Positions 21,064-30,970 are shown, counted from the stretch's first letter. The stretch: 64,000 nt of DNA from Brevibacillus laterosporus DSM 25 (GCF_002706795.1 NZ_CP017705.1:3098501-3162500), one strand, 5' to 3'. The notes: generated from the sequence alone by a model not told the origin. Translations and numbers: made by a program.

Positions 21064-21504
21064 ATGAATCCAGCTTTTTATCATACCTATCATCTTCGGG
21101 TTCGCTACAGCGAAACAGATCAAATGAAAATCGTGTATCATACAAACTATCTAACATGGTTTGAACTTGGACGAACTGAATATATTAGAGAAATAGCTGG
21201 AATATCCTATAAAGGGGTAGAGGAAAAAGGAGTACTATTACCAGTAACCAACGCTACGCTGTCTTTTCATTCACCAGCTCGATACGACGATGAGATTGAG
21301 ATTCGTACGTTTATTGAGTATCTAACCCCCATTCGTATGAATCTTGGTTATGAGATTTATCGAGTAAATGACAATAAATTATTGGTGACAGGGAAAACGG
21401 AGCATGTTTTTACGAATCCACAAATAAAACCAATTCGTCTTCCTAAAGTGATTCCAGAACTGTATTCCTGTTTACAATCTGAGTATGAAAAATGTCTTAC
21501 GTAA
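21064..21504 (+). CDS. YbgC/4-hydroxybenzoyl-CoA-type acyl-CoA thioesterase
   Basis: This 146-residue single hotdog domain shows the thioesterase signature RVRYSETDQMKIVYHTNYLTWFELGRTEYIRE, whose Asp is catalytic in this family. It is predicted to hydrolyse short or aromatic acyl-CoA esters; the substrate cannot be told. TAGGAGG lies 11 bases before the ATG at 21064, and an out-of-frame ATGAAATGA lies between. Longer versions of the frame start inside pyk and lack a ribosome site. It precedes fxsA by about 30 bases, probably in one transcript. Confidence 0.88.
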   Translation: MNPAFYHTYHLRVRYSETDQMKIVYHTNYLTWFELGRTEYIREIAGISYKGVEEKGVLLPVTNATLSFHSPARYDDEIEIRTFIEYLTPIRMNLGYEIYRVNDNKLLVTGKTEHVFTNPQIKPIRLPKVIPELYSCLQSEYEKCLT

Positions 21505-21537
21505 TAGTTGGTTTGATTATCAGGCAGAGGAAGTGAT

Positions 21538-21948
21538 ATGCCCATGTGGTTACGAATTTTGTTTGTGCTTTTTTTAATCATACCGATTTTGGAAATTTGG
21601 GGAGTCATTGCAGTAGGAAAAATGATTGGAGGACCATGGACGATCCTTTTGGTTATTTTAACATCGGTGGTAGGGGCATATCTTGCTAAAAAACAAGGAA
21701 CGCAGACTTTAAAATTGTTACAATTACAGCTATCACGAGGGCAAATGCCAACCGACGCATTGTTGGATGGATTGTTTATCTTATTTGGTGGTTTTTTACT
21801 TGTGTTTCCTGGGTTTTTCACCGATATAATTGGTATTATCTTTTTAATACCATACACGAGAATGATAGGACGTTATTTCCTAAAAGCTTGGATTATGTCG
21901 ATGATTGCTTCTGGGAAAATGATAAAGTTTATTCATTTTAGAAGATAA
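21538..21948 (+). CDS. fxsA: FxsA family membrane protein
   Basis: This 136-residue protein has the FxsA pattern: N-terminal hydrophobic segment IPILEIWGVIAVGKMIGGPWTI, a second segment, the cytoplasmic RGQMPTDALLDGLFILFGGFLLVFPGFFTDIIGIIFLIP and a basic C-terminus. FxsA in E. coli eases F-plasmid exclusion of phage T7; its role in Bacillales is unknown. The ATG follows GAGGAAGTGAT. The position between pyk and ytvI matches B. subtilis. Confidence 0.9.
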   Translation: MPMWLRILFVLFLIIPILEIWGVIAVGKMIGGPWTILLVILTSVVGAYLAKKQGTQTLKLLQLQLSRGQMPTDALLDGLFILFGGFLLVFPGFFTDIIGIIFLIPYTRMIGRYFLKAWIMSMIASGKMIKFIHFRR

Positions 21949-21952
21949 TGGG

Positions 21953-21994
21953 ATAGGGGCCAGCAACCTGATGGGAGACGGGCCTCTATTTTTG
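21953..21994 (+). terminator. Rho-independent terminator of fxsA
   Basis: TAGGGGCC pairs with GGCCTCTA (one G-T pair) over a long loop and T5 follows. Confidence 0.65.
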
Positions 21995-22073
21995 TTGAAT
22001 AGAAAATTGTGGGGTGACTAGCTGGAGTTGCTAAAGAAGTAGGTAGCGTACTTACTGCGTTGTTTGAAACATG

Positions 22074-22109
22074 AAAAAGGCGCCAAGTCCATATGTAGGA
22101 GGCGCCTTC
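22074..22109 (-). terminator. Rho-independent terminator of ytvI
   Basis: On the minus strand AAGGCGCC and GGCGCCTT pair around a 16-base loop, followed by T5. Confidence 0.8.
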
Positions 22110-22153
22110 AACTCTAGGAAGCTGGGATAAACACATACTACAAATCAAATGAT

Positions 22154-23284
22154 TTATAACTTACCCTTTACCACATACATCCATAAATCTTCAAAGATTT
22201 TCGCCTTAACTAAAGCGTTGATAATCACTAGACTAACGGGTCCAATGATCAAACCTAACACACCAAACAATTCTAATCCCGCAAATAAGGCTACCAATGT
22301 GAGCAAGGGGTCTAGTCCTACATTTTCAGCAACAATCTTTGGTTCAATAATCTGACGGAAAATCACAACTATGCCATACAAAACAGAAAGGCCTACAACC
22401 AGCCCATATTGCCCCTTAAAGAATAAGAAAATGATCCATGGGACAAATACTGTACCTGTGCCCAAATATGGCAGTAAATCAACTAAACCGGTTAATAACC
22501 CTATCGTAACAGCATACTCCACTCGTAAGACTAAAAGACCGATAATTACAACGGCTGCGGTAATTGAGATAAGAGTGAGCTGCGCTTTTAAAAAGCCTAC
22601 TAATGCGGAACGCAAGTCTAGAATGATTTGATCCATTCGGTGATTAACACCTGTGGGTAAAATCCTGAGCATGCGTGACTTCCACAGATAAAAATCCTTA
22701 CTCAAGAAAAATGCACCTAACAAAGAAATGACAAATACCGTACCTAAGCTTGGCAGTGACAAAAGGAAGGCATTGATGCCAGATAATGCTCCAACGATAA
22801 TCGTTTGAAAGCTATTACTAATCGTATGAAGTGCTTCTTTCAAGTTAGAATCAATAGTGGTCTGAGAGTTTAAATCCAGTTGTGTATAGAAAAACTGGAA
22901 ACGCTGATATAAATTTGCGATAAAATCATGGGTTAGAAAATTTTGGATATATCCAGTAAACTCTACGGAAAGTCTAGGTAATAACTTGACCAAATTTCCG
23001 ATTTCATTTACGGTCGTATTGATCACCAATGTAATAACCCCAGTGACAATAAGTAACAAGAGTAGCAAAACTACTGTTACGGAGAGCCAACGGGGAAATC
23101 GAAGCCGTTCAGTTAAATTATTGACGGGACGGTTTACAATGAGCGCAATGATTAAAGAGATAATAAACGGGTAAATAAGAGGAGTGATCTTTGTGACTGC
23201 AAAATACAAGGCAACGATGCAAAGAATCACCCATAAAAAACGAATGCCTTGAAAAAGGCGCGTTAGCCAAGTTTCTGGGGTCAG
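22154..23284 (-). CDS. ytvI: sporulation integral membrane protein YtvI (AI-2E transporter family)
   Basis: This is a polytopic protein of about 376 residues in the PerM/AI-2E family. It has paired N-terminal membrane segments, a central amphipathic region ending LPSLGTVFVISLLGAFFLSKDFYLW, and the C-terminal signature GLVDLLPYLGTGTVFVPWIIF with EPKIVAENVGLDPLLTL. YtvI is a SigE-dependent sporulation protein in B. subtilis; the cargo is unknown. The frame is open to 23425, but the extra 47 residues look unrelated and have no ribosome site. GGGAGGG lies 8 bases before a CTG at 23284 that yields the family-like TPETWLTRLF start, so I propose a CTG initiator. Confidence 0.8.
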   Translation of the reverse strand: MTPETWLTRLFQGIRFLWVILCIVALYFAVTKITPLIYPFIISLIIALIVNRPVNNLTERLRFPRWLSVTVVLLLLLLIVTGVITLVINTTVNEIGNLVKLLPRLSVEFTGYIQNFLTHDFIANLYQRFQFFYTQLDLNSQTTIDSNLKEALHTISNSFQTIIVGALSGINAFLLSLPSLGTVFVISLLGAFFLSKDFYLWKSRMLRILPTGVNHRMDQIILDLRSALVGFLKAQLTLISITAAVVIIGLLVLRVEYAVTIGLLTGLVDLLPYLGTGTVFVPWIIFLFFKGQYGLVVGLSVLYGIVVIFRQIIEPKIVAENVGLDPLLTLVALFAGLELFGVLGLIIGPVSLVIINALVKAKIFEDLWMYVVKGKL

Positions 23285-23641
23285 TGTAGTTCCCTCCCGA
23301 TCTATCAATTCATCAAAACTGTTGATTTTTCTGTCACGTATTATTATGCAGGAAGAGATACATTTTACGCAAGTTTTAAGACATTTTGACCCTAAAGTAT
23401 AACTGTTTGAATTTTTATCATTCACAAAATCGTCAATATCTTTTATAATTGGTGTCGAAATGTTGTTTTTACTCTTTCTTTTCTAGTTTACCCGTTATAT
23501 ATCTTATGTCTTACTTTCCTGCCTTTTACTTTATGCAAAAAGAAAATTCATTTTTTTCGCTTTTTTCGCAAAAGAGTTATAGGGGGAGAAGATTTATCAA
23601 GAAAAATAGCAATTAACCTATACAGAAAAGGAGAGACGCAT

Positions 23642-24754
23642 ATGACAGCTACTAAAGGTTTAGAAGGTGTTGTTGCTGCTCAATCAGCAGTCTGTTCAAT
23701 CATTGATGGCGTATTGTGCTACAGAGGTATTAATGTTGATGAATTAGCTGAAAACGCTACCTTTGAAGAAGTGGTATATCTACTTTGGCATGGAGCCCTA
23801 CCGAAGCGCGATCAGCTGGAAGCCTTCCAAAAGGAATTAGGAGCAAGCGCCCAAATCCCTCAAGAGCTAATTGAAAGCATTCGTAAATTTCCAGAAGGCG
23901 TTCACTCTATGGCGGCATTGCGCACAGCTGTCTCTTCGCTAGCGCTCTACGACAAAGAGGCACAGGAAATGTCAAAGGAAGCGAACTATCGTAAGTCAAT
24001 CCGACTAACCGCTCAGACGCCCACTATCGTTGCGGCATATGACCGTATTCGTAAGGGATTGGAACCGATTGCACCGAGAGAGGAGTATTCCATTGCGAAA
24101 AATTTCCTGTACATGCTTAGCGGAGAAGAACCATCGGATACGGCAGTGAAAGCATTTGATACGGCGTTAATTCTACATGCCGACCATGAATTTAATGCTT
24201 CTACTTTTGCAGCACGTGTCACAGTCGCTACTTTGACAGACATTTATTCTGGGGTGGTATCAGCGATCGGAACCTTGAAAGGACCATTGCATGGAGGAGC
24301 TAATGAAGCTGTGGCTACCATGCTGAAAAAAATCGGATCTGTAGACGAGGTCGTTCCTTTTATTCGTCAGGCTTTGAATAATAAGGAAAAAATCATGGGC
24401 TTTGGTCATCGTGTTTATAAAGATGGCGATCCGCGTGCAAAATGGTTGCGTCGTATGTCTAAAGAATTGACTGAACAACAAGGCAAAACGGAATTGTATG
24501 AAATGTCAGTGAAGATTGAAGAATTGGTTACAGGTGAAAAAGGATTAAAACCAAACGTAGACTTCTATTCTGCTTCGGTTTACGTATCACTAGGTCTAGC
24601 TATTGACCTATTTACTCCTATTTTTGCGATCAGCCGTATGTCCGGCTGGACAGCTCACATCATGGAGCAATATGAAAATAATCGCTTAATTCGTCCACGT
24701 GCGGACTATATTGGGCCAGTAAATCAGAACTTTGTACCGATCGATCAAAGATAG
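23642..24754 (+). CDS. citZ: citrate synthase
   Basis: This 370-residue type II-short citrate synthase of the CitZ kind condenses oxaloacetate with acetyl-CoA. The catalytic histidines and Asp are seen in ILHADHEFNAS, KGPLHGGANE and IMGFGHRVYK, and the oxaloacetate/CoA arginines in MSGWTAHIMEQYENNRLIRP. AAAAGGAGAGACGCAT precedes the ATG. It heads the citZ-icd-mdh operon in the order known from B. subtilis and is divergent from ytvI. The 220-base upstream region is very AT-rich, and I could not assign CcpC boxes with confidence. Confidence 0.97.
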   Translation: MTATKGLEGVVAAQSAVCSIIDGVLCYRGINVDELAENATFEEVVYLLWHGALPKRDQLEAFQKELGASAQIPQELIESIRKFPEGVHSMAALRTAVSSLALYDKEAQEMSKEANYRKSIRLTAQTPTIVAAYDRIRKGLEPIAPREEYSIAKNFLYMLSGEEPSDTAVKAFDTALILHADHEFNASTFAARVTVATLTDIYSGVVSAIGTLKGPLHGGANEAVATMLKKIGSVDEVVPFIRQALNNKEKIMGFGHRVYKDGDPRAKWLRRMSKELTEQQGKTELYEMSVKIEELVTGEKGLKPNVDFYSASVYVSLGLAIDLFTPIFAISRMSGWTAHIMEQYENNRLIRPRADYIGPVNQNFVPIDQR

Positions 24755-24763
24755 TTGACTCGT

Positions 24764-24836
24764 AATGAAAATTCTGGAACTGCCAATCGTTGTAGATTTG
24801 GTGGTTCTGGGCATGTCCTTTGGCAGGATTTTCATG
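24764..24836 (+). promoter_or_regulatory. complex intergenic RNA hairpin between citZ and icd
   Basis: An outer 12-bp stem (ATGAAAATTCTG at 24765-24776 with CAGGATTTTCAT at 24824-24835) encloses a 10-bp stem (GAACTGCCAA at 24777 with TTTGGTGGTTC at 24097+1000, i.e. about 24098-24107 plus 700: 24798-24807). CTGCCAA can alternatively pair with TTGGCAG (24820-24826), which excludes the inner stem. No T run follows, so it is not a simple terminator. Confidence 0.45.
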
Positions 24837-24880
24837 TATTATAAAAATAGATCAGATTATAAAAACATGGAGGGGTTCCT

Positions 24881-26164
24881 TTGTTTAAAAATCTTTCTGC
24901 ACCAACACATGGAGAAAAAATCACCGTAGATAATGGCAAAATGGTTGTACCTAACAATCCAATTATTCCTTTTATTGAAGGGGACGGAACTGGACCTGAT
25001 ATTTGGAATGCATCTGTTCGCGTTTTAGATGCAGTAGTGGAAAAAGCATATAAGGGCGAGAAAAAAATCGCGTGGTTTGAAGTATTTGCTGGTGAAAAAG
25101 CATTTAATCAATATGGTGAGTGGTTGCCTGAAGATACATTAACAGCTGTTCGTGAATATCTGATCGCAATTAAAGGACCTTTGACAACTCCAGTTGGGGG
25201 TGGAATTCGGTCTATCAACGTAGCATTGCGTCAAGAGCTTGATCTGTATGCGTGCGTACGCCCTGTTCAATATTTCGACGGAGTACCATCTCCTGTTAAA
25301 CATCCAGAGCTTACTGACATGGTGATCTTCCGTGAAAATACAGAAGACATTTATGCTGGTGTAGAATGGGCAGAGGGGTCCGATGAAGTTAAAAAAGTTA
25401 TTCAATTCTTACAAAGTGAAATGGGCGTAAAGAAAATTCGCTTCCCAGAAACTTCTGGTATTGGTATTAAGCCTGTTTCCAAAGATGGTACAGAGCGTTT
25501 AGTTCGCGCTGCACTTGATTATGCTTTGGAAAACAACCGTAAATCTTTAACACTTGTTCACAAAGGTAATATCATGAAATTTACCGAAGGCGCATTCAAA
25601 AACTGGGGTTATGCTGTTGCTGAAGCGGAATATGGTGATAAAGTATTTACATGGGCACAGTACGACCGTTTAAAAGCGGAAGGTAAAGATGCCGATCAAG
25701 CTCAAAAAGAAGCAGAAGCAGCAGGCAAGCTAATCGTAAAAGATGTTATTGCAGACGCTTTCTTGCAACAAATCTTGACTCGTCCGGCAGAATATGATGT
25801 AGTAGCTACATTGAACTTAAATGGTGACTACATTTCCGACGCATTAGCTGCACAAGTTGGAGGTATTGGTATCGCCCCTGGTGCCAACATCAACTATTTG
25901 ACTGGTCATGCTATTTTTGAAGCAACCCATGGTACAGCTCCAAAATATGCTGGTCTTGATAAAGTAAATCCATCTTCTGTAATCTTGTCTGGTGAAATGA
26001 TGCTTCGTCATTTAGGTTGGAATGAAGCAGCTGATATGTTGATAGCAGCAATGGAAAAAACAATTTCATTAAAAGAAGTAACGTATGATTTTGCCCGTCT
26101 GATGGATGGTGCAAAAGAACTGAAAACATCTGAATTTGCAGATGCCTTAATCAAAAATCTATAG
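24881..26164 (+). CDS. icd: isocitrate dehydrogenase (NADP+)
   Basis: This 427-residue Icd (CitC) oxidatively decarboxylates isocitrate to 2-oxoglutarate. The substrate loop is [15 protein letters not shown], the segment [21 protein letters not shown] lies nearby, and [26 protein letters not shown] is the coenzyme/metal region; its length and sequence style are those of the NADP-dependent bacterial enzyme. TTG is the start codon after ATGGAGGGGTTCC. It is the second gene of the citZ-icd-mdh operon, with a foldable 126-base spacer upstream. Confidence 0.97.
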   Translation: MFKNLSAPTHGEKITVDNGKMVVPNNPIIPFIEGDGTGPDIWNASVRVLDAVVEKAYKGEKKIAWFEVFAGEKAFNQYGEWLPEDTLTAVREYLIAIKGPLTTPVGGGIRSINVALRQELDLYACVRPVQYFDGVPSPVKHPELTDMVIFRENTEDIYAGVEWAEGSDEVKKVIQFLQSEMGVKKIRFPETSGIGIKPVSKDGTERLVRAALDYALENNRKSLTLVHKGNIMKFTEGAFKNWGYAVAEAEYGDKVFTWAQYDRLKAEGKDADQAQKEAEAAGKLIVKDVIADAFLQQILTRPAEYDVVATLNLNGDYISDALAAQVGGIGIAPGANINYLTGHAIFEATHGTAPKYAGLDKVNPSSVILSGEMMLRHLGWNEAADMLIAAMEKTISLKEVTYDFARLMDGAKELKTSEFADALIKNL

Positions 26165-26192
26165 GAATCGAAAACTTGAGGAGGTCTATTAC

Positions 26193-27131
26193 ATGTCTTT
26201 CCAACGCAAAAAAATCGCAGTCATCGGTAGTGGTTTCACAGGTGCAACAACAGCTTTTATCCTAGCTCAAAAGGAATTGGGCGATGTTGTTCTTGTTGAT
26301 ATCCCTCAACTAGAGAATCCTACAAAAGGAAAAGCATTAGACATGATGGAATCTTCCCCTGTGCTAGGCTTTGATTCTAAAATCACAGGTACTTCTAACT
26401 ATGCGGATATCCAAGGTGCTGATATGGTTATCATTACTGCTGGTATCGCTCGTAAACCTGGTATGTCCCGTGATGACTTGGTAAACACCAATGCTGGTAT
26501 CATGAAATCAGTAGCAGAAAACGTAAAAATCTATGCCCCAAACTCAACAATTATCATATTGTCTAACCCAGTTGATGCAATGACTTACACATTCTATAAA
26601 GCATCTGGTTTCCCTAAAGAGCGCGTTATTGGTCAATCAGGTGTACTAGATACAGCTCGTTTCCGTACATTCGTGGCTGAAGAGTTAAACGTATCTGTAG
26701 AAGACGTAACAGGCTTCGTACTAGGTGGACACGGTGACGACATGGTTCCACTTGTTCGTTACTCCTATGCTGGTGGTATCCCACTAGAAACATTAATTCC
26801 AAAAGATCGCCTTGATGCAATCGTGGAACGCACTCGTAAAGGTGGCGGTGAAATCGTTAGCTTGCTAGGTAATGGTTCCGCTTACTATGCACCGGCTGCT
26901 TCTTTAGTACAAATGGCAGAAGCAATCTTAAAAGACAAAAAACGCATTCTTCCATCTATCGCTTTATTGCAAGGTGAATATGGCTACCAAGATCTATACC
27001 TAGGTGTTCCAACCTTGCTTGGTAAAGATGGTATCGAAAAAATCTATGAACTAGAACTGACAGAAGACGAAAAAGCAGCTTTGGAAAAATCTGCTGACGC
27101 TGTTCGTAATGTCATCAAAGTTCTTCAATAG
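26193..27131 (+). CDS. mdh: malate dehydrogenase (LDH-like)
   Basis: This 312-residue malate dehydrogenase of the lactate-dehydrogenase-like group interconverts malate and oxaloacetate with NAD. Residues seen are the Rossmann [11 protein letters not shown] with the acidic DIPQ that favours NAD, the [18 protein letters not shown] substrate loop with arginines, the catalytic histidine in [16 protein letters not shown], and the NPVDAMT stretch. TTGAGGAGGTCTATTAC precedes the ATG. It closes the TCA operon. Confidence 0.97.
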   Translation: MSFQRKKIAVIGSGFTGATTAFILAQKELGDVVLVDIPQLENPTKGKALDMMESSPVLGFDSKITGTSNYADIQGADMVIITAGIARKPGMSRDDLVNTNAGIMKSVAENVKIYAPNSTIIILSNPVDAMTYTFYKASGFPKERVIGQSGVLDTARFRTFVAEELNVSVEDVTGFVLGGHGDDMVPLVRYSYAGGIPLETLIPKDRLDAIVERTRKGGGEIVSLLGNGSAYYAPAASLVQMAEAILKDKKRILPSIALLQGEYGYQDLYLGVPTLLGKDGIEKIYELELTEDEKAALEKSADAVRNVIKVLQ

Positions 27132-27142
27132 AAAAAAGAGTC

Positions 27143-27180
27143 AACAAAAAGGAGAGCCATCGTTGCTCTCCTTTTTGTTT
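27143..27180 (+). terminator. Rho-independent terminator of citZ-icd-mdh
   Basis: AACAAAAAGGAGAGC pairs with GCTCTCCTTTTTGTT around a 7-base loop, followed by T-rich sequence. Confidence 0.92.
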
Positions 27181-27369
27181 GTAACCGCTATCTCCCCCTC
27201 AACTAAGCCATCCTTAAATCCTTACAGGAAGAAAACCAATTCTTTACAAGAAAATTACTTGCACCGCTAAATGTCATCTGTCAGACTGAGATTACAAGCC
27301 TAGAATACCAAACATAAAGGTAATACTATAGAAGAGATAAGTTGAGACTTTCATGTAGGGGGAAGCATA

Positions 27370-28068
27370 GTGACGAAGATTTTGGTAGTAGAAGATGAGG
27401 TATCTATTTCTAAATTGATTCAATTTAATTTGGAAAAGGCGGGTTATGAGGTTATTACCGCTTTTGATGGCAGACAGGCGTTAACAATGGCGCGTGAAGA
27501 GAAGCCAGATTTTATCATCTTAGACCTAATGCTTCCGTATATGGATGGTCTAGATGTCTGCAAAACACTTCGCCAGGAACGAATTAATACGCCTATCCTT
27601 ATCTTGACGGCAAAAGAAGATGAGCTAGACAAAATTTTAGGGCTTGAATTGGGAGCAGATGATTATATCACAAAGCCCTTTAGCCCTAGAGAAGTAGTCG
27701 CTCGAGTCAAAGCTATTCTGCGTCGTTTCAATGCTAAGCCAGAACCAGATCAGGAAAAACAAGAAGAACGTCAGTACTCATTTGGAGAAATTATCATCTA
27801 TCCAGAAAAATATGAGGTCTTCCTCCGTGACGAGAAGGTGGAATTGACACCTAAAGAATTTGAATTGCTTCAATACCTTGCAAGTAACGTTGGACGCGTC
27901 TTAACACGTGACCAATTGCTTAATGCAGTATGGAATTATGATTTTGTAGGTGATTCTCGCATTGTAGACGTACATGTCAGCCATTTGCGAGAAAAATTGG
28001 AGCATGATACCAAAAACCCACGTTATATTAAAACGGTACGTGGTCTCGGATATAAATTAGAAGGCTAG
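27370..28068 (+). CDS. phoP: phosphate regulon response regulator PhoP
   Basis: This 232-residue OmpR-type regulator has a receiver domain (residues 1-120) with phosphoacceptor Asp in FIILDLMLPYMDG, the Thr/Lys switch in LTAKEDELDKILGLELGADDYITKPFSPRE, and a winged-helix output domain (about 135-232) with ELTPKEFELLQYLASN and VDVHVSHLREKLE. It pairs with PhoR, 17 bases downstream. The order mdh-phoP-phoR-polA is that of B. subtilis, which supports the PhoP assignment over YycF. GTG start after TAGGGGGAAGCATA. I saw no clear Pho box upstream. Confidence 0.92.
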   Translation: MTKILVVEDEVSISKLIQFNLEKAGYEVITAFDGRQALTMAREEKPDFIILDLMLPYMDGLDVCKTLRQERINTPILILTAKEDELDKILGLELGADDYITKPFSPREVVARVKAILRRFNAKPEPDQEKQEERQYSFGEIIIYPEKYEVFLRDEKVELTPKEFELLQYLASNVGRVLTRDQLLNAVWNYDFVGDSRIVDVHVSHLREKLEHDTKNPRYIKTVRGLGYKLEG

Positions 28069-28085
28069 GCCACAGGGAGGGTACA

Positions 28086-29864
28086 GTGAATCGATTTCGC
28101 CTGAAGCTTACCTTTACAATACTAAGTTTAATTTCGCTTGTTCTTATTGTGATTGGGATATTTATTGGAAAAGTTATGGAACAATCTTATTTACAGATGC
28201 AATATGATCTTTTGAGAAAAGAAGCTTTATTTATCTCGGAAACGATCATTGATCCAAAAATATTAACTCAGCAAGAGCGTTTAGAAGCCCAAATCCAGCA
28301 TTTTACTGAATCTATGGAGGTACGTATCACTGTAGTTAATCCTTTGGGAGTAGTAATGGCGGATACCTCAGGTGTAGACCAAAAACTGAAAAATCATGCA
28401 CATCGGTCAGAGATTGAAGCGGCCCTCCGTGGGCAAGTAGGAATCGCACATCGGGAAAGTGATACGTTGCATCAACAGATGATCTATGTGGCTGTGCCAT
28501 TAAAGGATAATAAAACAGGACAAGTTGTTGGGGCTGTCCGTTCAGCTATGTCAATGCAAGCCATTACTCAATCTGTCCATCAGATGTGGTTTAGTTTGGT
28601 CATGGGACTTGTAATTACTCTGATTATCGGGAGTATTGTCAGTTCACATATCTCTCATGGTATTACAAAACCAATCGAGGAGATTATCCGTGTAGCGAGA
28701 AATATTACGCAGCGTCAATATGAGAGTCGCGTCAAAATTAAACCACGTGATGAATTAGGTCAATTGGCAACAGCGATTAATTTTATGGCATCTAGCTTGG
28801 AGCAACAGATGTATCAGATATCGGAGAATCAGCAACGCTTAACAGGGGTGCTGGCGACGATGCCAAGCGGCGTAATTTTAATCGCGGAGAATAGGCGAAT
28901 TGAGCTTATTAATAATGCAGTTGAAAAAATGTTGAACATATCTAGTTCTGAATTAGTAGGAAAATTACATTTTGAAGCAGGGCATAATTACGGTTTTAGT
29001 AAGCATATTGATGACGTAATGCGCACGGGGGAACGGAAGCGGGATGAGATTCATATTTTTTACCCAACAGAGCGGATAATCTACGCTGATTTTTCGTCTT
29101 ATGTGAATTACCGTGGAGAAATTAAAGGCGTCCTGGCTGTGTTAAATGACATTACAGATATCCGCCGATTAGAAAAGATGCGCAGTGATTTTGTTGCCAA
29201 TGTTTCACATGAGTTACGAACACCTATTACTTCTATTAAAGGTTTCACGGAAACGCTATTAGACGGAGCGCTTAAAGATGAAGAGATTAGCAGGCATTTT
29301 TTGCAAATTATTTACGATGAGAGTGAGCGTCTATTTCGATTAATTAGTGACATTCTAGATTTATCAAAAATTGAGCAGAAACGAATAACACTGACGTACA
29401 CCGAGGTGGAGATGCACCCGCTAATACAAGAAACAGCAGTCTTACTTCGGGAACAACTACAACGAAAAGAGCTTCAGCTCGTTTTACCTTCCGATCAAGG
29501 AATTATGCTAAGGGCTGATAAGGATTGCTTGCAACAGATTTTACTCAACCTGCTGGCTAATGCGATTGCTTATACACCAGAGGGCGGCAAGATCACGATT
29601 GAACTAAAAAGAGACGAGGATTATCTTTACTTAGATGTGGCTGATACGGGTATAGGAATTCCAGAAGGTGATCTTGGGCGTATTTTTGAGCGATTTTATC
29701 GTGTCGACAAAGCACGATCACGTGACTCTGGTGGAACCGGCTTAGGCTTAGCTATTGTGAAGCACATATGTGAGTCTTTACATGGATCAATTACAGTAAG
29801 CAGTACTGAGGGTGTTGGCTCTGTGTTTTCTGTTACGTTACCGTTGGACAATCCAATCTCATAA
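28086..29864 (+). CDS. phoR: phosphate regulon sensor histidine kinase PhoR
   Basis: This 592-residue membrane kinase has TM1 (about 8-28), an extracytoplasmic Cache-like sensor (about 30-165, with VRITVVNPLGVVMADTSG), TM2 (about 168-190), a HAMP linker (ITKPIEEIIRVARNIT), a PAS domain (about 245-350), the HisKA phosphoacceptor FVANVSHELRTPITSIKGF (His near 375) and a HATPase domain with N, G1 and G2 boxes (NLLANAIAYTPEGG, DTGIGIPEGD, GTGLGLAIV). GTG start after CAGGGAGGGTACA. It phosphorylates PhoP in response to phosphate status. Confidence 0.92.
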   Translation: MNRFRLKLTFTILSLISLVLIVIGIFIGKVMEQSYLQMQYDLLRKEALFISETIIDPKILTQQERLEAQIQHFTESMEVRITVVNPLGVVMADTSGVDQKLKNHAHRSEIEAALRGQVGIAHRESDTLHQQMIYVAVPLKDNKTGQVVGAVRSAMSMQAITQSVHQMWFSLVMGLVITLIIGSIVSSHISHGITKPIEEIIRVARNITQRQYESRVKIKPRDELGQLATAINFMASSLEQQMYQISENQQRLTGVLATMPSGVILIAENRRIELINNAVEKMLNISSSELVGKLHFEAGHNYGFSKHIDDVMRTGERKRDEIHIFYPTERIIYADFSSYVNYRGEIKGVLAVLNDITDIRRLEKMRSDFVANVSHELRTPITSIKGFTETLLDGALKDEEISRHFLQIIYDESERLFRLISDILDLSKIEQKRITLTYTEVEMHPLIQETAVLLREQLQRKELQLVLPSDQGIMLRADKDCLQQILLNLLANAIAYTPEGGKITIELKRDEDYLYLDVADTGIGIPEGDLGRIFERFYRVDKARSRDSGGTGLGLAIVKHICESLHGSITVSSTEGVGSVFSVTLPLDNPIS

Positions 29865-29875
29865 TGATGAAAGTA

Positions 29876-29921
29876 AAAATAGAGTGCCAAACTGCCAGTA
29901 CAGTTATAGCACTCTATTTTT
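29876..29921 (+). terminator. Rho-independent terminator of phoP-phoR
   Basis: AAAAATAGAGTGC pairs with GCACTCTATTTTT around a 21-base loop. Confidence 0.85.
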
Positions 29922-30013
29922 GACTGAAAAGATTTCCTGTACGTTAAAAAGATTTCCTGAGTAATCAGCTATCGAGTGAAATAATCACCTCTTGTTAATA
30001 CTACAGGAGGGAG

Positions 30014-30970
30014 GTGCTGGATTCTGTGATTAGTTTGATGGCAGGCTTGATGCTGGTTTTACAATTGCAAGGAAATGTACCAGTTACTCATAGTATGAAT
30101 CAGGATGTCGTCTCGATAGACCGAAAAGCGTTTATGCTTCCGTTTACACAGTTGCCTATTTTGGATATTTATAAACTGGAAGCGCATATGTCGAGGCTTG
30201 AGGGACAAGTGTATCGTGCTCCAGTGAATGCTAGATGGGATGAACATGGGAAAATCATCCCAGAAAAACGTGGACAACGTTTAGATCGTCAAGCTTTTAT
30301 GGAATCATTTATTTCCTATTTTTATTCCAATGAACAAACTCAATTACAAATCCCCACTCGTACGGTCCTACCTAAAGTAGATACTTCATTATTGAAAGAG
30401 GTTTCACAAAAACAGATTGGGGCTTATGTTACTTATTATAATCCTCGCAATAAGAATCGAGCTAGTAATATTGCCCTCTCTAGTAAAGCCATCGACAATG
30501 TGGTGTTGTTCTCAGGAGAAACATTCTCTTTTAACCAAACAGTCGGAGAAAGAACAAAAAAAAGGGGATACTTACCTGCTCCAGTAATTGTTCGTGGGGA
30601 ATTATCGGAAGGAATTGGTGGAGGAATTTGTCAGGTTTCTTCTACTTTATATAATGCAGTGGACAAGTCGGGGTTAAAAATTTTACAGCGTTATGCCCAT
30701 AGTCGTAATGTTGCTTATGTACCTCCAGGTAGAGACGCGACAGTTAGCTGGGATGGTCCCGATTTTCGTTTTCAAAATCGCTACGCATACCCAATCCTTA
30801 TACGAGCAAAAGCTATTCATGGCATGATGGTTGTGCGGGTATTTTCTTTTTCTGATTTAGATTATGATCCGCGCGAAGTACCTACTGTTCGTAAGCGATT
30901 GCCTGAAGAAACCGATCAACCGCTGGATAATGAAAGTAGTAAATTACACCAAAAACTGCCAATACACTAA
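30014..30970 (+). CDS. VanW family protein
   Basis: This protein of up to 318 residues has a hydrophobic N-terminus (signal or anchor) and a C-terminal VanW domain (about 150-290). The domain hallmarks are IALSSKAIDNVVLFSGETFSFNQTVG, GGGICQVSSTLYNAV and YAHSRNVAYVPPGRDATV. VanW is named after vancomycin-resistance clusters, but its function is unknown; other members are cell-surface proteins. The GTG at 30014 sits only 1-3 bases from AGGAGGGAG, so the in-frame GTG at 30026, 11-15 bases away, may be the real start. Isolated gene between phoR and a yitT-type gene. Confidence 0.85.
   Translation: MLDSVISLMAGLMLVLQLQGNVPVTHSMNQDVVSIDRKAFMLPFTQLPILDIYKLEAHMSRLEGQVYRAPVNARWDEHGKIIPEKRGQRLDRQAFMESFISYFYSNEQTQLQIPTRTVLPKVDTSLLKEVSQKQIGAYVTYYNPRNKNRASNIALSSKAIDNVVLFSGETFSFNQTVGERTKKRGYLPAPVIVRGELSEGIGGGICQVSSTLYNAVDKSGLKILQRYAHSRNVAYVPPGRDATVSWDGPDFRFQNRYAYPILIRAKAIHGMMVVRVFSFSDLDYDPREVPTVRKRLPEETDQPLDNESSKLHQKLPIH

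Noticed and set aside
21357-21857. 166-codon antisense ORF over the thioesterase and fxsA genes
   Set aside because: Both sense genes are well supported by family motifs; the antisense frame has no start signal or known domain.
23426-23641. CcpC boxes upstream of citZ
   Set aside because: AT-rich ATAA/TTAT matches occur by chance here and none had the expected spacing to a promoter.
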